From Enterobacterales bacterium (GTDB taxonomy: Bacteria > Pseudomonadota > Gammaproteobacteria > Enterobacterales > Enterobacteriaceae): a stretch of DNA of 53,847 nt. Of the stretch, positions 1 through 10,489 are shown piece by piece (positions within the stretch are counted from its first letter, which is position 1; every line of letters starts with the position of its first letter). Made by a program: the position numbers and the translations under genes. The stretch covers positions 1 to 53,847 of the forward strand of contig JAATFX010000041.1 in assembly GCA_015654925.1 (NCBI GenBank). The letters are read 5' to 3'. The notes beneath the pieces are model-generated. The model was given only the letters and a program-made list of their open reading frames with translations, was not told the origin of the DNA and searched no databases.

Positions 1-32
1 GATGCTTCAATTAGTAGAGGGATAGCGGCTCA

Positions 33-2708
33 ATGAGTGACCTTGCCAGAGAAATAACACCGGTCAACATCGAAGAAGAGTTAAAAAGCTCTTATCTGGA
101 TTACGCCATGTCCGTTATTGTCGGACGTGCGCTGCCGGATGTACGGGATGGGTTGAAACCGGTACACCGCCGCGTATTGTTTGCGATGAGCGTACTCGGT
201 AATGACTGGAATAAACCTTACAAAAAATCGGCCCGTGTGGTCGGGGACGTCATCGGTAAATACCACCCCCATGGGGATACCGCGGTCTACGACACCATCG
301 TGCGTATGGCCCAGCCGTTCTCGCTGCGTTATATGCTGGTGGATGGCCAGGGTAATTTCGGTTCCGTCGACGGCGACTCCGCCGCGGCGATGCGTTACAC
401 CGAAGTCCGCATGTCGAAAATCGCCCATGAACTGTTGGCGGACCTCGAAAAGGATACCGTGGATTATGTGCCGAACTACGACGGCACCGAGCAGATCCCG
501 GATGTCATGCCCACCAAGATCCCCAACCTGTTGATCAACGGCTCCTCCGGCATTGCCGTGGGCATGGCCACCAATATTCCGCCGCATAACCTGACGGAAG
601 TGATCAACGGTTGCCTGGCCTATATCGATGATGAAAATATCAGCGTCGAAGGCCTGATGGAACACATCCCGGGCCCCGATTTCCCGACCGCCGCCATCAT
701 TAACGGCCGGCGCGGCATTGAAGAGGCCTATCGCACCGGCCGCGGTAAGATCCTGATCCGCGCGCGCGCCGAAGTGGAAGCGGACGCCAAAAGCGGCCGT
801 GAAACCATCATCGTGCATGAAATACCTTATCAGGTGAATAAAGCCCGCCTGATCGAGAAAATCGCCGAGCTGGTCAAAGATAAACGCATCGAGGGCATCA
901 GCGCCCTGCGCGACGAATCCGATAAAGACGGCATGCGCATCGTTATCGAAATCAGGCGCGACGCGGTGGGCGAGGTGGTGCTGAACAACCTCTACTCCCA
1001 GACGCAGCTGCAGGTGTCGTTCGGCATCAATATGGTGGCTCTGCATCAGGGCCAACCCAAGATCATGGCGCTGAAAGATATCCTTTCCGCCTTTGTGCGC
1101 CACCGCCGCGAAGTGGTGACCCGCCGTACGATTTTTGAATTGCGCAAAGCCCGCGACCGCGCCCATATCCTCGAAGCGCTGGCCGTGGCGCTGGCCAATA
1201 TCGAACCGATCATCGAGCTTATCCGCAATGCGCAAAGCCCGGCAGAAGCCAAGGCTGGCCTGGTGGCTCAACCTTGGGAGCTGGGCACCGTGGCGGCCAT
1301 GCTGGAACGTGCCGGCGATGATGCTGCGCGTCCCGAGTGGCTGGAGCCGGAATTCGGTATTCGCGACGGCAGCTACTATCTGACCGACCAGCAGGCCCAG
1401 GCCATCCTCGATCTGCGTTTGCAAAAACTGACCGGCCTCGAACATGAGAAACTGCTCGATGAGTACAAAGAGCTGCTCGAACAAATCGCCGAACTGATCG
1501 TCATCCTGGAAAATCCCGATCGGCTGATGGAAGTGATTCGCGAAGAGCTTAACGCGATGAAAGAGATGTACAGCGATGTCCGCCGTACTGAAATCACCGC
1601 CAACACGTCCGATATCAATATTGAAGATTTGATTAATCAGGAAGACGTGGTTGTGACCTTGTCACATCAAGGTTATGTTAAATATCAACCGCTTACCGAC
1701 TATGAAGCCCAGCGTCGCGGCGGCAAAGGCAAATCGGCGGCCCGCATCAAGGAAGAAGACTTTATCGACCGGCTGCTGGTGGCCAATACGCATGACACCA
1801 TTTTGCTGTTCTCCAGCCGCGGCCGCCTGTACTGGATGAAGGTGTATCAATTGCCGGAAGCCAGCCGCGGCGCCCGCGGCCGGCCAATCGTCAATCTGCT
1901 GCCCCTTGAGCAGAATGAGCGTATCACCGCCATCCTGCCGGTGCGTGAATATGAAGCAGGCCGCCATGTATTCATGGCCACCGCCAGCGGTACGGTGAAG
2001 AAGACCGCCCTGACCGAATTCAGCCGCCCGCGCAGCGCCGGCATCATCGCCGTCAACCTCAACGAGGGAGACGAGCTGATTGGTGTTGACCTGACCGACG
2101 GTGAAAACGAGGTCATGCTGTTCTCCGCCTACGGTAAAGTGGTGCGTTTCCCTGAAAGCCAGGTGCGCTCCATGGGCCGCACCGCCACCGGCGTACGCGG
2201 CATCAACCTGGCCGCCAAGGACCGGGTGGTTTCGCTGATCGTGCCCCGTGGCGACGGGCCGATCCTGACCGTCACCCAGCATGGTTACGGTAAACGTACC
2301 GCGCAAAGCGAATATCCGACTAAATCCAGGGCCACCCTCGGCGTGATCTCCATCAAAGTGAGTGAACGCAACGGTGAAGTGGTCGGCGCGGTGCAGGTGG
2401 TGGATAGCGATCAGATCATGATGATCACCGACGCCGGCACGCTGGTGCGCACCCGGGTATCAGAGGTGAGTATCGTCGGACGCAACACCCAGGGGGTTAC
2501 CCTGATTCGCACCGGCGAAGGCGAGCATGTGGTTGGATTGCAGCGGGTTGCCGAACCGGTGGATGACGAAGAACTGGACAGCGTGGAAGGACTGGCGGAA
2601 GGCGACGAGATCGAAGATGAAGGCGACGACATCGACGAGAGCGGCGCCGACGACATCAACGGCGACGACGATGACGCTGCGCCGGAAGATGACGATCGGG
2701 ATGCCTGA
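33..2708 (+). CDS. gyrA: DNA gyrase subunit A
   Basis: Catalytic subunit of DNA gyrase (GyrA2GyrB2), which introduces negative supercoils in the cytoplasm. The 891-residue product matches full-length enterobacterial GyrA. The N-terminal breakage-reunion domain carries the catalytic tyrosine, seen as RYTEVR with Tyr122 after Arg121. The GyrA box QRRGGKG lies near residue 560 at the start of the C-terminal wrapping domain, and the protein ends in a very acidic tail. The quinolone-resistance region reads GDTAVYD, with Thr83 and Asp87; E. coli has Ser83. The ATG follows a purine-rich AGAGGGA. The next gene, rcsC, lies beyond a strong terminator. Large antisense ORFs across this gene are frame shadows. 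Confidence 0.99.
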   Translation: MSDLAREITPVNIEEELKSSYLDYAMSVIVGRALPDVRDGLKPVHRRVLFAMSVLGNDWNKPYKKSARVVGDVIGKYHPHGDTAVYDTIVRMAQPFSLRYMLVDGQGNFGSVDGDSAAAMRYTEVRMSKIAHELLADLEKDTVDYVPNYDGTEQIPDVMPTKIPNLLINGSSGIAVGMATNIPPHNLTEVINGCLAYIDDENISVEGLMEHIPGPDFPTAAIINGRRGIEEAYRTGRGKILIRARAEVEADAKSGRETIIVHEIPYQVNKARLIEKIAELVKDKRIEGISALRDESDKDGMRIVIEIRRDAVGEVVLNNLYSQTQLQVSFGINMVALHQGQPKIMALKDILSAFVRHRREVVTRRTIFELRKARDRAHILEALAVALANIEPIIELIRNAQSPAEAKAGLVAQPWELGTVAAMLERAGDDAARPEWLEPEFGIRDGSYYLTDQQAQAILDLRLQKLTGLEHEKLLDEYKELLEQIAELIVILENPDRLMEVIREELNAMKEMYSDVRRTEITANTSDINIEDLINQEDVVVTLSHQGYVKYQPLTDYEAQRRGGKGKSAARIKEEDFIDRLLVANTHDTILLFSSRGRLYWMKVYQLPEASRGARGRPIVNLLPLEQNERITAILPVREYEAGRHVFMATASGTVKKTALTEFSRPRSAGIIAVNLNEGDELIGVDLTDGENEVMLFSAYGKVVRFPESQVRSMGRTATGVRGINLAAKDRVVSLIVPRGDGPILTVTQHGYGKRTAQSEYPTKSRATLGVISIKVSERNGEVVGAVQVVDSDQIMMITDAGTLVRTRVSEVSIVGRNTQGVTLIRTGEGEHVVGLQRVAEPVDDEELDSVEGLAEGDEIEDEGDDIDESGADDINGDDDDAAPEDDDRDA

Positions 2709-2767
2709 TAATTAATCTGCGCCACCCCGGCCCGGTTTTTAGCGGGCCGGGAGCCGCAGTCCTATTA

Positions 2768-2793
2768 AGCCAGCCGTGGTGCTGGCTTTTTTT
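2768..2793 (+). terminator. Rho-independent terminator of gyrA
   Basis: The inverted repeat AGCCAGC / GCTGGCT with a six-base loop is followed by seven T residues, a classic intrinsic terminator. About 20 bases upstream (2726-2751) there is also a 9-bp perfect inverted repeat CCCGGCCCG / CGGGCCGGG without a T-tract. Confidence 0.9.
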
Positions 2794-2861
2794 ATGCGGT
2801 GCCGGTAGTGTATCGGCATCTGGTTTGCCGCCGGGCGCCCGGTATTACCGCCGGCGCTATC

Positions 2862-2870
2862 TGCTACTAT
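2862..2870 (+). promoter_or_regulatory. Putative extended -10 promoter of rcsC
   Basis: TGC TACTAT is a good extended -10 element. It would start transcription near 2877, giving a leader of about 64 nt before the TTG start at 2941. Because it overlaps the upstream in-frame ATG at 2869, it argues against using that ATG. No convincing -35 is seen, as is usual for extended -10 promoters. Confidence 0.4.
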
Positions 2871-2940
2871 GGGTATGCGCGGCCAACGGGTATCATTACC
2901 CGGTATTACCAACCTGCATTTTCACCGGAACGGTACTGGC

Positions 2941-5802
2941 TTGAAATACTTCTCATCATTTCGCACGACGGTTAAAATTTCCCGTTATCTGTTCCGCGCG
3001 CTGGCGTTACTGCTCTGGTCGCTCGGCGCGCTGTTATCGGCTTTTTACATCATCAGCCTGCTGCACCAGCGCGAATCGGAACTGCGTCAGGAGTATTACA
3101 CCAGTTTCGGCCAGGCCCAAAGTTATATCTCCCGCTCCTCCGCCATGCTGCGGGAAATCAAATATGTGGCGGAAAACCGCCTTAACGCCAGCATTGCCGG
3201 ACTGGACATGTTAAACGGCGTATTTGCCGGCAAAGCCAGCCGGCCGGAGTATACGCCCCTTTACCCGACATCCGATTGTAACCGTACCGGCGCCGAGTAC
3301 CATAATTCCGTCGACTCCCTCAGTTATTTCCTGAGCTATTGGAAAGACAGTTTCTCCGATGCCTACGATCTCAACCGGGTGTTTTATATCAGCGGCGAAA
3401 GCCAGTGCATGGCCGATTTTAATTTTCGCAACGCCGCCAATAGCCCGGCCAGCTTGCCTAAAGGCCTGCAACAGCAGGTTATTAAATATCGCAATGCCCG
3501 GCAAAATGAGCGGGAAGATAACCTTTATTGGGTGTCGCCGGGCACCCGCCCCGGCAGCGGATATTTTTATGTATTAACCCCGATTTACGTGGCCAATAAG
3601 CTCGAAGCGCTGCTGGGCATCGAGCTGAGCATCCGCCTGGAAGATTTTTCCAGCAGCAGCAACCTGCCCATCGGCATCAGCCTGCTGGATCAAAATAACA
3701 GCCAGGTCATGTCGCTGGCCGAAGGGGAGCGAAAAGCCTCCGCCCTGGATGTTTATCCGGTGCAGGCCAACTATTTCGGTTATACCGACGGTTATAAAAA
3801 CCTGGTCATGAAAAAAAGCCTGCCGCCGTCTTCCCTGAGTATCGTGTATTCATTATCGCTGAAAACGGTGATTGAGAATTTCAATCCGCTGATTATCAAT
3901 GCGCTGTTGCTTAACCTGCTGTCGGCAACCCTGCTGGTGCTGCTGGCCTGGCTATTTGAACGAAAAATGTTCTCGCCGGCGGAAAAAAACGCCCTGCAAC
4001 TGGAGGAGAACGAACAGTTTAACCGCAAAATCGTCGCATCCGCACCGGTGGGCATTTGTATTTTGCGCATCAGCGACGGCGCGAACCTGATCAGCAACGA
4101 GCTGGCGCATAATTACCTCAGCCTGCTGACTTTCGAGGACCGCCAGCGGATTATTCATATTATCTGCGGGCAGCAGGTGAATTTTGTCGATGTCATGACC
4201 AGCAACAACAACAACCTGCAAATCAGCTTTGTCCATTCGCGTTATCTAAACGAAAATGTCGCCATTTGCGTGCTGGTGGATATCAGCGCCCGGGTGCGGA
4301 TGGAAGAGTCGTTGCAGGAAATGGCGGCGGCGGCGGAGCAAACCAGCCAGGCGAAATCCATGTTTTTGGCCACCGTCAGCCATGAATTGCGCACCCCGCT
4401 GTACGGCATCATCGGCAACCTGGATTTAATCAAGACCAAGGCTTTGCCCGAAGGGGTGGACCGCCTGGTGATGGCCATGGATAATTCGTCAGCATTATTA
4501 CTTAATATTATCAGCGATATACTCGACTTCTCGAAAATAGAATCCGAACAGCTTAAAATTGAGCCAAAGAGTTTTTCGCCCCGCGAAGTGGTCAGCCATA
4601 TCGCCGGCAATTTCCTCTCGCTGGTGGTCAAAAAGCGCCTCGGGCTCTACTGCTTTATCGATCCCGGCGTGCCGCAAAGCCTGCGCGGCGATCCCGTGCG
4701 TTTGCAGCAGGTGTTGTCCAATTTGCTTAATAACGCGATTAAATTCACCCACGGCGGCTGTATTTTAATCCACGTCTATTGCCATGATGACTATCTGCAT
4801 ATTTGCATTCGCGATACCGGCGTGGGCATCCAGCAGCGCGAACTACTGCGCCTGTTCGATCCTTTTGTCCAGTTGGGCAATAGCGGCCAGCAGCAGTTCC
4901 AGGGCACCGGCCTGGGACTGGCGATTTGCGAGAAGCTGGTAAATCTGATGGATGGCGATATCGCGGTGGATTCCGAGACCGGGCTGGGCAGCCGGTTTAC
5001 TATCCGGCTGCCGCTCTATCAGGCCACATATGCCGCGCAGACGCCCAGCGCGGAACTTAACGGCCGGATATGCTGGCTTTCCGTGCGCAATGCCGTCCTG
5101 GAAACGTACCTTACGCATCTGCTGACCGATCATGGCCTGACGGTAAAACGCCACACCTGGCAGGAGATCGGCACCGAGTCGGTTTATATTAGCGACGATG
5201 AATCAACGCCGGCCGCGCGCCCCGCGGTGTGGATACGTTTTATGATCACCCATATCGGCCCCGCCCAGGATGTCAGCGAAGGGGAGTGGTGGCTCAGCCC
5301 CGCTTTTGCGGACGCGTTGCCACAGCTGTTAATCAAGATTTATCGCAGCAACCAGGCCACCGTCCTGGCTTTGGCTCCGCCGTCCGCGCCGTCGCGGGTC
5401 AGCGTGGAAAATAATGATATTCGCATTTTGGTCGTGGACGATCACCCCATTAACCGCCGTTTGCTGGCCGACCAGCTGGAGTCCATCGGCTATCAGGTGA
5501 TTACCGCCAATGACGGTATCGATGCGCTGAATATGCTGCACAAACAGGCGGTGGATATTATCCTCACCGATGTCAATATGCCTAATCTGGACGGTTACCA
5601 GCTAACCCGGCGTTTACGCGCCGAGGGCGTTACGCTGCCGGTGATCGGCGTCACCGCCAACGCGCTGGCGGAGGAAAAACAGCGCTGTCTGGATGCCGGT
5701 ATGGATAGCTGTTTGTCCAAACCGGTAACCCTCAATGTCTTGCAGCCGGCGCTGGCGCATTTCAGCCAGCGGGTGCGGGAACAACGCCGCATTGACCAAT
5801 GA
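2941..5802 (+). CDS. rcsC: RcsC hybrid sensor histidine kinase
   Basis: Inner-membrane hybrid kinase of the Rcs phosphorelay, which senses envelope stress via RcsF/IgaA and passes phosphate through RcsD to RcsB. I chose the TTG at 2941, giving 953 residues beginning MKYFSSFRTT. This aligns with the E. coli start MKYLASFRTT; an upstream ATG at 2869 would add 24 unrelated residues. Two membrane helices flank a periplasmic domain (about residues 20-45 and 310-335). The HisKA motif ATVSHELRTPLYG holds the phospho-acceptor His481. An HATPase domain with GTGLGLAICEKL follows, then the receiver domain with Asp877 in LTDVNMPNLDG. Numbering is offset by two from E. coli His479/Asp875. It is convergent with rcsB. 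Confidence 0.97.
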   Translation: MKYFSSFRTTVKISRYLFRALALLLWSLGALLSAFYIISLLHQRESELRQEYYTSFGQAQSYISRSSAMLREIKYVAENRLNASIAGLDMLNGVFAGKASRPEYTPLYPTSDCNRTGAEYHNSVDSLSYFLSYWKDSFSDAYDLNRVFYISGESQCMADFNFRNAANSPASLPKGLQQQVIKYRNARQNEREDNLYWVSPGTRPGSGYFYVLTPIYVANKLEALLGIELSIRLEDFSSSSNLPIGISLLDQNNSQVMSLAEGERKASALDVYPVQANYFGYTDGYKNLVMKKSLPPSSLSIVYSLSLKTVIENFNPLIINALLLNLLSATLLVLLAWLFERKMFSPAEKNALQLEENEQFNRKIVASAPVGICILRISDGANLISNELAHNYLSLLTFEDRQRIIHIICGQQVNFVDVMTSNNNNLQISFVHSRYLNENVAICVLVDISARVRMEESLQEMAAAAEQTSQAKSMFLATVSHELRTPLYGIIGNLDLIKTKALPEGVDRLVMAMDNSSALLLNIISDILDFSKIESEQLKIEPKSFSPREVVSHIAGNFLSLVVKKRLGLYCFIDPGVPQSLRGDPVRLQQVLSNLLNNAIKFTHGGCILIHVYCHDDYLHICIRDTGVGIQQRELLRLFDPFVQLGNSGQQQFQGTGLGLAICEKLVNLMDGDIAVDSETGLGSRFTIRLPLYQATYAAQTPSAELNGRICWLSVRNAVLETYLTHLLTDHGLTVKRHTWQEIGTESVYISDDESTPAARPAVWIRFMITHIGPAQDVSEGEWWLSPAFADALPQLLIKIYRSNQATVLALAPPSAPSRVSVENNDIRILVVDDHPINRRLLADQLESIGYQVITANDGIDALNMLHKQAVDIILTDVNMPNLDGYQLTRRLRAEGVTLPVIGVTANALAEEKQRCLDAGMDSCLSKPVTLNVLQPALAHFSQRVREQRRIDQ

Positions 5803-5813
5803 ATTGCCGGCAT

Positions 5814-5842
5814 AAAAAAACGACGCACAGCGCCGTTTTTTT
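5814..5842. terminator. Bidirectional terminator between rcsC and rcsB
   Basis: An A7 run, the stem CGACG / CGCCG (imperfect) and a T7 run form a near-symmetrical hairpin in the 60-bp gap between the convergent genes. The A-tract on one side and T-tract on the other allow it to stop transcription from both directions. Confidence 0.8.
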
Positions 5843-5862
5843 ATGAATGACCGCTATAATTA

Positions 5863-6513
5863 TTACTCTTTGTCCACCGGCGCCATGCTTACCGACGACA
5901 AATAGTTAAGCAGGGCGATATCGTTCTCCACGCCCAGTTTCAACATCGCCGATTTTTTCTGGCTGCTGATGGTTTTGATGCTGCGGTTAAGCTTCTTGGC
6001 GATTTCAGTCACCAGGAAACCTTCGGCGAACAGGCGCAAAACCTCGCTTTCTTTCGGTGAAAGGCGTTTATCGCCATAACCGCCGGCGCTGATCCTTTCC
6101 AGTAATTTCGCCACGCTGTCGGGGGTATATTTTTTCCCCTTTTGCAGCGAGGCCAGGGCCTTGGGCAAATCGGTGGGCGCGCCCTGCTTAAGGACAATGC
6201 CGTCGATATCCAGCTCTAGCACGGCGCTTAAAATGGCTGGGTTGTTATTCATGGTCAATACGATAATCGCCAATTGCGGATAGTGGCGTTTAATATATTT
6301 AATCAGGGTAATGCCGTCGCCGTATTTCTCGCCTGGCATTGAGAGATCGGTTACCAGTACATTTGCATCGAGCTTGCCCAGACTGTTGATGAGAGAGGTG
6401 GAGTCCTCGAACTCACCCACCACTTTGACCCAGTCAAGCTGCTCCAGTGATTTGCGGATGCCGAACAGGACTATCGGATGGTCATCGGCAATGATGACAT
6501 TCAGATTATTCAT
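5863..6513 (-). CDS. rcsB: RcsB response regulator
   Basis: Response regulator at the end of the Rcs phosphorelay. It controls capsule, motility, and (with RcsA or other partners) many envelope genes. The 216-residue protein has a receiver domain with the acidic pair Asp10/Asp11 and phospho-acceptor Asp56 in LVTDLSMPG. A C-terminal LuxR-type HTH follows (LSPKESEVLRLFAEGFLVTEIAKKL, about residues 150-205). It lies 8 bp downstream of rcsD on the same strand, so the two are co-transcribed. An internal promoter within rcsD is known for E. coli but was not located here. Confidence 0.98.
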   Translation of the reverse strand: MNNLNVIIADDHPIVLFGIRKSLEQLDWVKVVGEFEDSTSLINSLGKLDANVLVTDLSMPGEKYGDGITLIKYIKRHYPQLAIIVLTMNNNPAILSAVLELDIDGIVLKQGAPTDLPKALASLQKGKKYTPDSVAKLLERISAGGYGDKRLSPKESEVLRLFAEGFLVTEIAKKLNRSIKTISSQKKSAMLKLGVENDIALLNYLSSVSMAPVDKE

Positions 6514-6521
6514 AGGTTTAA

Positions 6522-9242
6522 CTACCTTGCATGCTGTAGCAGTTTAATGACAAAAACATCAATTTGGTGGATATCGTTGCCGATTTTTGAATTATCATTT
6601 TCCATAGTAGCTTGTTTGATATGTTGTTCCAGCGTTTCACACAATAGTGTGCCGGAAACCAGATTCAGCATGGCAAAGACACCTTTTAAGCGGTGTGCAG
6701 TCTGGGCCAGGGCGTGCAGGTTGCCGCTCTCGGCTTCAGTATACAGCCTCTTGACGTCATCGGGTACTGTCTCGGCAAACAGTGTTAAATAACCGCTGGC
6801 CCGCAACTGCTCCAATATCCCTTCGGACTCGGCCGGCAGCGCCGTTGCCGCGCCGCCGCTTTCCTCCAGTATTAACTTGAGTTCCAATAATTGTAATATG
6901 GCATCAAGCAGCGGTCCGCCCAAATTGTAATTAACCTTCAGACGGTAGGGCGAAAGCGTACGAACGGTTGTTTCGTCGCCCTGCAGCAGCAGGGCGAAGT
7001 CTTCCATACGATGAACATCGTCGGTCAATAATAAATCATATTCCGGCGCCAGATGGTGCTCATCGGGATAAAGCAGTTCCGCGCCCAACTGGTTAAGCCG
7101 CTCTTTAATGATGCCGCGGATCTCCTCATTGGCGATATCCAGCATGGCCACCGTGCCGGCCAGAATGTTTTCTTGATCGTCGGCATGCCCGTTGTTTTCC
7201 TCCAACGGCAGCGTCAGCCTTACCCGGTAACGGGTGCCGATATCCGCTTTGGTATGGATATCCAGGCCGCCGCCCATTTTTTTGCACAGCTGGTTACACA
7301 AAAACCAGGAAAGCGAGGACCCGCGCTGATAATGATCTTCCGGCCCGGGACTGACAAAGGGCTGTTGCAGATTGGCCAGCTCCTGTTCGCTGACGCCGTT
7401 GCCGGTATCGCTGAGAATACAAAGCAGCGTATCCGGCTTGGCGGGGTCCTGGCCGATGGATAGCGTGATTTTACCGTAATGCGTGCTGATAATGCTGTAA
7501 TCAAGCAATAGGGACAGGATTTTTTTCACCGCTTCGGCATCGCCGACATGCGGCTGATTAAGGGGTAAATGATAGTGATTAAACAGCCCCAGGCCTTTAC
7601 GGCCCAGGGCGGGAAGACGCTCCGCCAGCAGGGCATCGATTATTTTCGGCAAGGAAAAGGGCTGCGGCGCCGGCCGCCAATCCTGAATTTCCAACGCGGT
7701 CAGCAGGCGCAGATTATCGAAAAGCTGGCTTAGCCGCGACGACTCGGCTTGCAGTCCGTCCAGGAAGCGCTGGCGCAGATCTTCGTCGCCCGCCTGCGCC
7801 AGGCCGTCGATGAGTTCATTGATGGCCAGCAGCGGTTGATTTAATTCATCCTGGAAATTGGTGAGAATGGCCCGGCGCGCCTGCTGATTTTTGTTCAGCT
7901 CGATTTGCGCCTGTTGCAGCTTTTTATTAACCAGCACCTCTTTATCATGGTCCAGTAATTGGAACAAATAGGTTTGCGGGGAAAGCTGGCTCTTGAACAT
8001 GCGGATTTCGTAAACTTCGTTATTGACCGTCGCCTGGATAATGCCCTGATGGCTTTCAGCCAGGTTGGCGATTTTTTGCAGGCTGAGATGGGGCAGTAAA
8101 TGATCGGCGATTTTATTGCTGGCCACCAGGGTATTTTCGCTAAAGTCATAGATCAGCAAACCCAGCGGCAAATTGGCGATCACCTCTTCCCCCAGGACGC
8201 GATGGGACCGCAACGCCTGCTCCATATTTTCGCGCGGGCGTAAGAAATGCTGGCGAATGAAATAAATACCCAGCAAAGATAAGGCGATGAGCAGGATATC
8301 AATGGCAATCGGCCACAGATTATTGCGCAGCATATCCACCGTCAGGCTGGTCAGGGGCACCCGGTAAACCATATTAAGCGGGGCGTTGGCGAACTGCGCG
8401 CTTATCTCAAGGGTCGAGCCTTTAATCCGGCTGATAATCGGCGGCGCGCTTGGCTGTTCGTTGTCGCTGGCCGCGGCGTCTGAGCCATCCAAGCCGTCGG
8501 CGGGCAGAAGTGCAAAATTGGCCCGGGCCATATTAAGCGGGATAATGTCATTGATCGGCAGATCGAAGGCAATAATCGTCGCCAAATGGCCCGGCTGGTT
8601 GATGATAATCCGCTGTGTAAAATAATAGTCGTTCTGGAAGCGGAATTTACGCAGCGGCGAAAAGCTTTCGCGCTCATCCAAAATATTGGCCTGCTGCAAC
8701 ATTTCCGCCCGGCGCGATTTAACCACGGCGCTGATCAGGCTGTCCTCGAAACGCGGCGCGATATCACGCAGCGGCTGGGTGGATATCAGCGTCAGGCTGT
8801 TATCGATGCCGTTAAGATAAAACAGGGAATAGTTATTGTTCTCGGCGCCCCATAATATGTCTAAATAATTGGACATTTTTACGGCGGTGGCCAGGGTGGC
8901 CGGCTCGTGGGCGCCAAAGATCAGCCCGTCGGTTTTGATATGGGGCTTTTCGATATAAAACACATCGGGCCGCAGCCGGGTTTCGCGCACGCCGTCCACG
9001 CCGATGTCCAGCGCGCCGGTGACGGCTGACGTGTCATACAGCCGATCGGCGACGAAACGGTAGGTATCGATGCGTTTTTGCAGCGCCAGGGTAATGGTGC
9101 TCATGCTGTGCTTTTTCTCTATCAGATAAGCGTTGATCGCATGAAACCCAAATAACCACAGCGACAATAACAACAAAATGATAAACACCACCAGACTGCG
9201 GATAAGCGCGGCCGCGGTGAGGGACAGATTTTTAATTTGCAT
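6522..9242 (-). CDS. rcsD: RcsD phosphotransferase intermediate
   Basis: Inner-membrane phosphotransfer protein linking RcsC to RcsB. The 906-residue product has an N-terminal membrane helix, a periplasmic region with the conserved block QQANILDERESFS, and a second membrane helix near residue 310. A histidine-kinase-like region follows that lacks the usual HELRTP phospho-acceptor motif, then the C-terminal HPt domain with His850 in TAHRLKGVFAML. E. coli RcsD is 890 residues. The upstream MFS gene ends only 20 bp before this start on the same strand, unlike E. coli, where micF/ompC precede rcsD. Confidence 0.96.
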   Translation of the reverse strand: MQIKNLSLTAAALIRSLVVFIILLLLSLWLFGFHAINAYLIEKKHSMSTITLALQKRIDTYRFVADRLYDTSAVTGALDIGVDGVRETRLRPDVFYIEKPHIKTDGLIFGAHEPATLATAVKMSNYLDILWGAENNNYSLFYLNGIDNSLTLISTQPLRDIAPRFEDSLISAVVKSRRAEMLQQANILDERESFSPLRKFRFQNDYYFTQRIIINQPGHLATIIAFDLPINDIIPLNMARANFALLPADGLDGSDAAASDNEQPSAPPIISRIKGSTLEISAQFANAPLNMVYRVPLTSLTVDMLRNNLWPIAIDILLIALSLLGIYFIRQHFLRPRENMEQALRSHRVLGEEVIANLPLGLLIYDFSENTLVASNKIADHLLPHLSLQKIANLAESHQGIIQATVNNEVYEIRMFKSQLSPQTYLFQLLDHDKEVLVNKKLQQAQIELNKNQQARRAILTNFQDELNQPLLAINELIDGLAQAGDEDLRQRFLDGLQAESSRLSQLFDNLRLLTALEIQDWRPAPQPFSLPKIIDALLAERLPALGRKGLGLFNHYHLPLNQPHVGDAEAVKKILSLLLDYSIISTHYGKITLSIGQDPAKPDTLLCILSDTGNGVSEQELANLQQPFVSPGPEDHYQRGSSLSWFLCNQLCKKMGGGLDIHTKADIGTRYRVRLTLPLEENNGHADDQENILAGTVAMLDIANEEIRGIIKERLNQLGAELLYPDEHHLAPEYDLLLTDDVHRMEDFALLLQGDETTVRTLSPYRLKVNYNLGGPLLDAILQLLELKLILEESGGAATALPAESEGILEQLRASGYLTLFAETVPDDVKRLYTEAESGNLHALAQTAHRLKGVFAMLNLVSGTLLCETLEQHIKQATMENDNSKIGNDIHQIDVFVIKLLQHAR

Positions 9243-9262
9243 GACTGTTTTTCATCACCGGC

Positions 9263-10414
9263 TCACCGGGTTACCCGGCGGGCGCTCAGCGTAACCACCA
9301 GAAGTAATAATGCGACGCAGCCAAATGCGACGAACAGGCTGGTCAAATGGGCAATAAAACCAATCAGCGCCGGGCCGGCCAGGATACCGGCATAACCAAC
9401 GCCGGAAATGGCGGCCAGGGCCAGGTTAGGCGGCATATCGGTTTGGTTGCCGACCACGCTGAACAGCAGGGGCACCAGGTTTGACGCGCCGAAGCCCACC
9501 AGCATGAAGCCCAGTAGCGTCATCACCGGCTGATTGATGAAAATCGCCAGCGCCAGGCCCGCCGATGCACACAGGCTACCGGCCAGCAGAGTGCGGTAGC
9601 GGCCGATGGCATTGATCAGCCGATCGCCGTTCAGGCGGCCGATGGTCATGGCGATGGAGAACAGGGCATAACCCAGCCCGCCCTTGGAACTTTCTAGACC
9701 GCGCTCAACTGTCAGGAATAGCGCGCTCCAGTCAAGCATCGCCCCTTCGGTTAGAAACAGGATGAAACAGAGCAAGCCGATAAACATCACCTTGCCGCGG
9801 GGACGGACAAATAGCGGACCGCCGTTCGCGGCCGGGCGATCCGACAGCAGGTTGCCGGCCGTGCACACCAACAAGACGACGATGAGCGCCACTGCTATGG
9901 CGATAGACGAAAAAGGACTTAGCCCCAGCCAGAGTAATATGCTGACCAGACCGGCCCCTGCAATACCGCCAATACTGAAAAATCCGTGGAATCCGGACAT
10001 CATGGCCCGGCCGCTGGCTTTTTCCACCGCCACCGCCTGGATGTTCATGGTGATATCGATCGCCCCCAGGCTAATGCCGAAAAGCAGCAGGGCCAGCCCC
10101 AGCGAAAAGCTGCTTTGCGTCAGCGCCAGGGCAGGCATGGCCAGGCACAGTAGTATGGCGCCCCCGATAATCACCGGCCTGCAGCCGAGCCTGCTGGCCA
10201 TCGGCGCCGCCAACGGCATGGCCAGCAGCGAGCCAATGCCCAGGCACAGCAGCATTAATCCCAGCGACGCATCATTAATTTGCAGGCGTAATTTGGCGAA
10301 CGGCACCAGCGGCGCCCAGGCCGACATGCCGAAGCCGGTAATAAAAAACACGGCGCGCGTGGCGATGCGTACCGGTCGGGCGGAGTGCTGTTCCGTATTT
10401 AACGTCGTTGTCAT
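9263..10414 (-). CDS. MFS transporter, YbjJ-like
   Basis: Major facilitator superfamily permease of 383 residues with about twelve hydrophobic helices, resembling the uncharacterised E. coli inner-membrane protein YbjJ. A GxxxD/R-type loop after helix 2 (ASRLGCRPVII) and the segment MSGFHGFFSIGGIAGAG fit this subgroup. I start at the ATG at 10414 (MTTTLNTEQ); an upstream in-frame TTG at 10480 would add 22 non-hydrophobic residues. It lies 20 bp upstream of rcsD on the same strand, so some rcsDB transcription may come through this gene. The substrate cannot be told from sequence. Confidence 0.85.
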   Translation of the reverse strand: MTTTLNTEQHSARPVRIATRAVFFITGFGMSAWAPLVPFAKLRLQINDASLGLMLLCLGIGSLLAMPLAAPMASRLGCRPVIIGGAILLCLAMPALALTQSSFSLGLALLLFGISLGAIDITMNIQAVAVEKASGRAMMSGFHGFFSIGGIAGAGLVSILLWLGLSPFSSIAIAVALIVVLLVCTAGNLLSDRPAANGGPLFVRPRGKVMFIGLLCFILFLTEGAMLDWSALFLTVERGLESSKGGLGYALFSIAMTIGRLNGDRLINAIGRYRTLLAGSLCASAGLALAIFINQPVMTLLGFMLVGFGASNLVPLLFSVVGNQTDMPPNLALAAISGVGYAGILAGPALIGFIAHLTSLFVAFGCVALLLLVVTLSARRVTR

Positions 10415-10489
10415 AAAGCTATCGGGACTGTCCTGTCTGGGTGTGGTTAAAATTAATGTCGGAACCGGCCGCTGGCGCAAGGGCGCCGG

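Noticed and set aside
81..2306. Long minus-strand ORFs across gyrA
   Set aside because: They mirror the codon periodicity of gyrA, lack ribosome-binding sites and give Ala/Gly/His-rich products with no family features.
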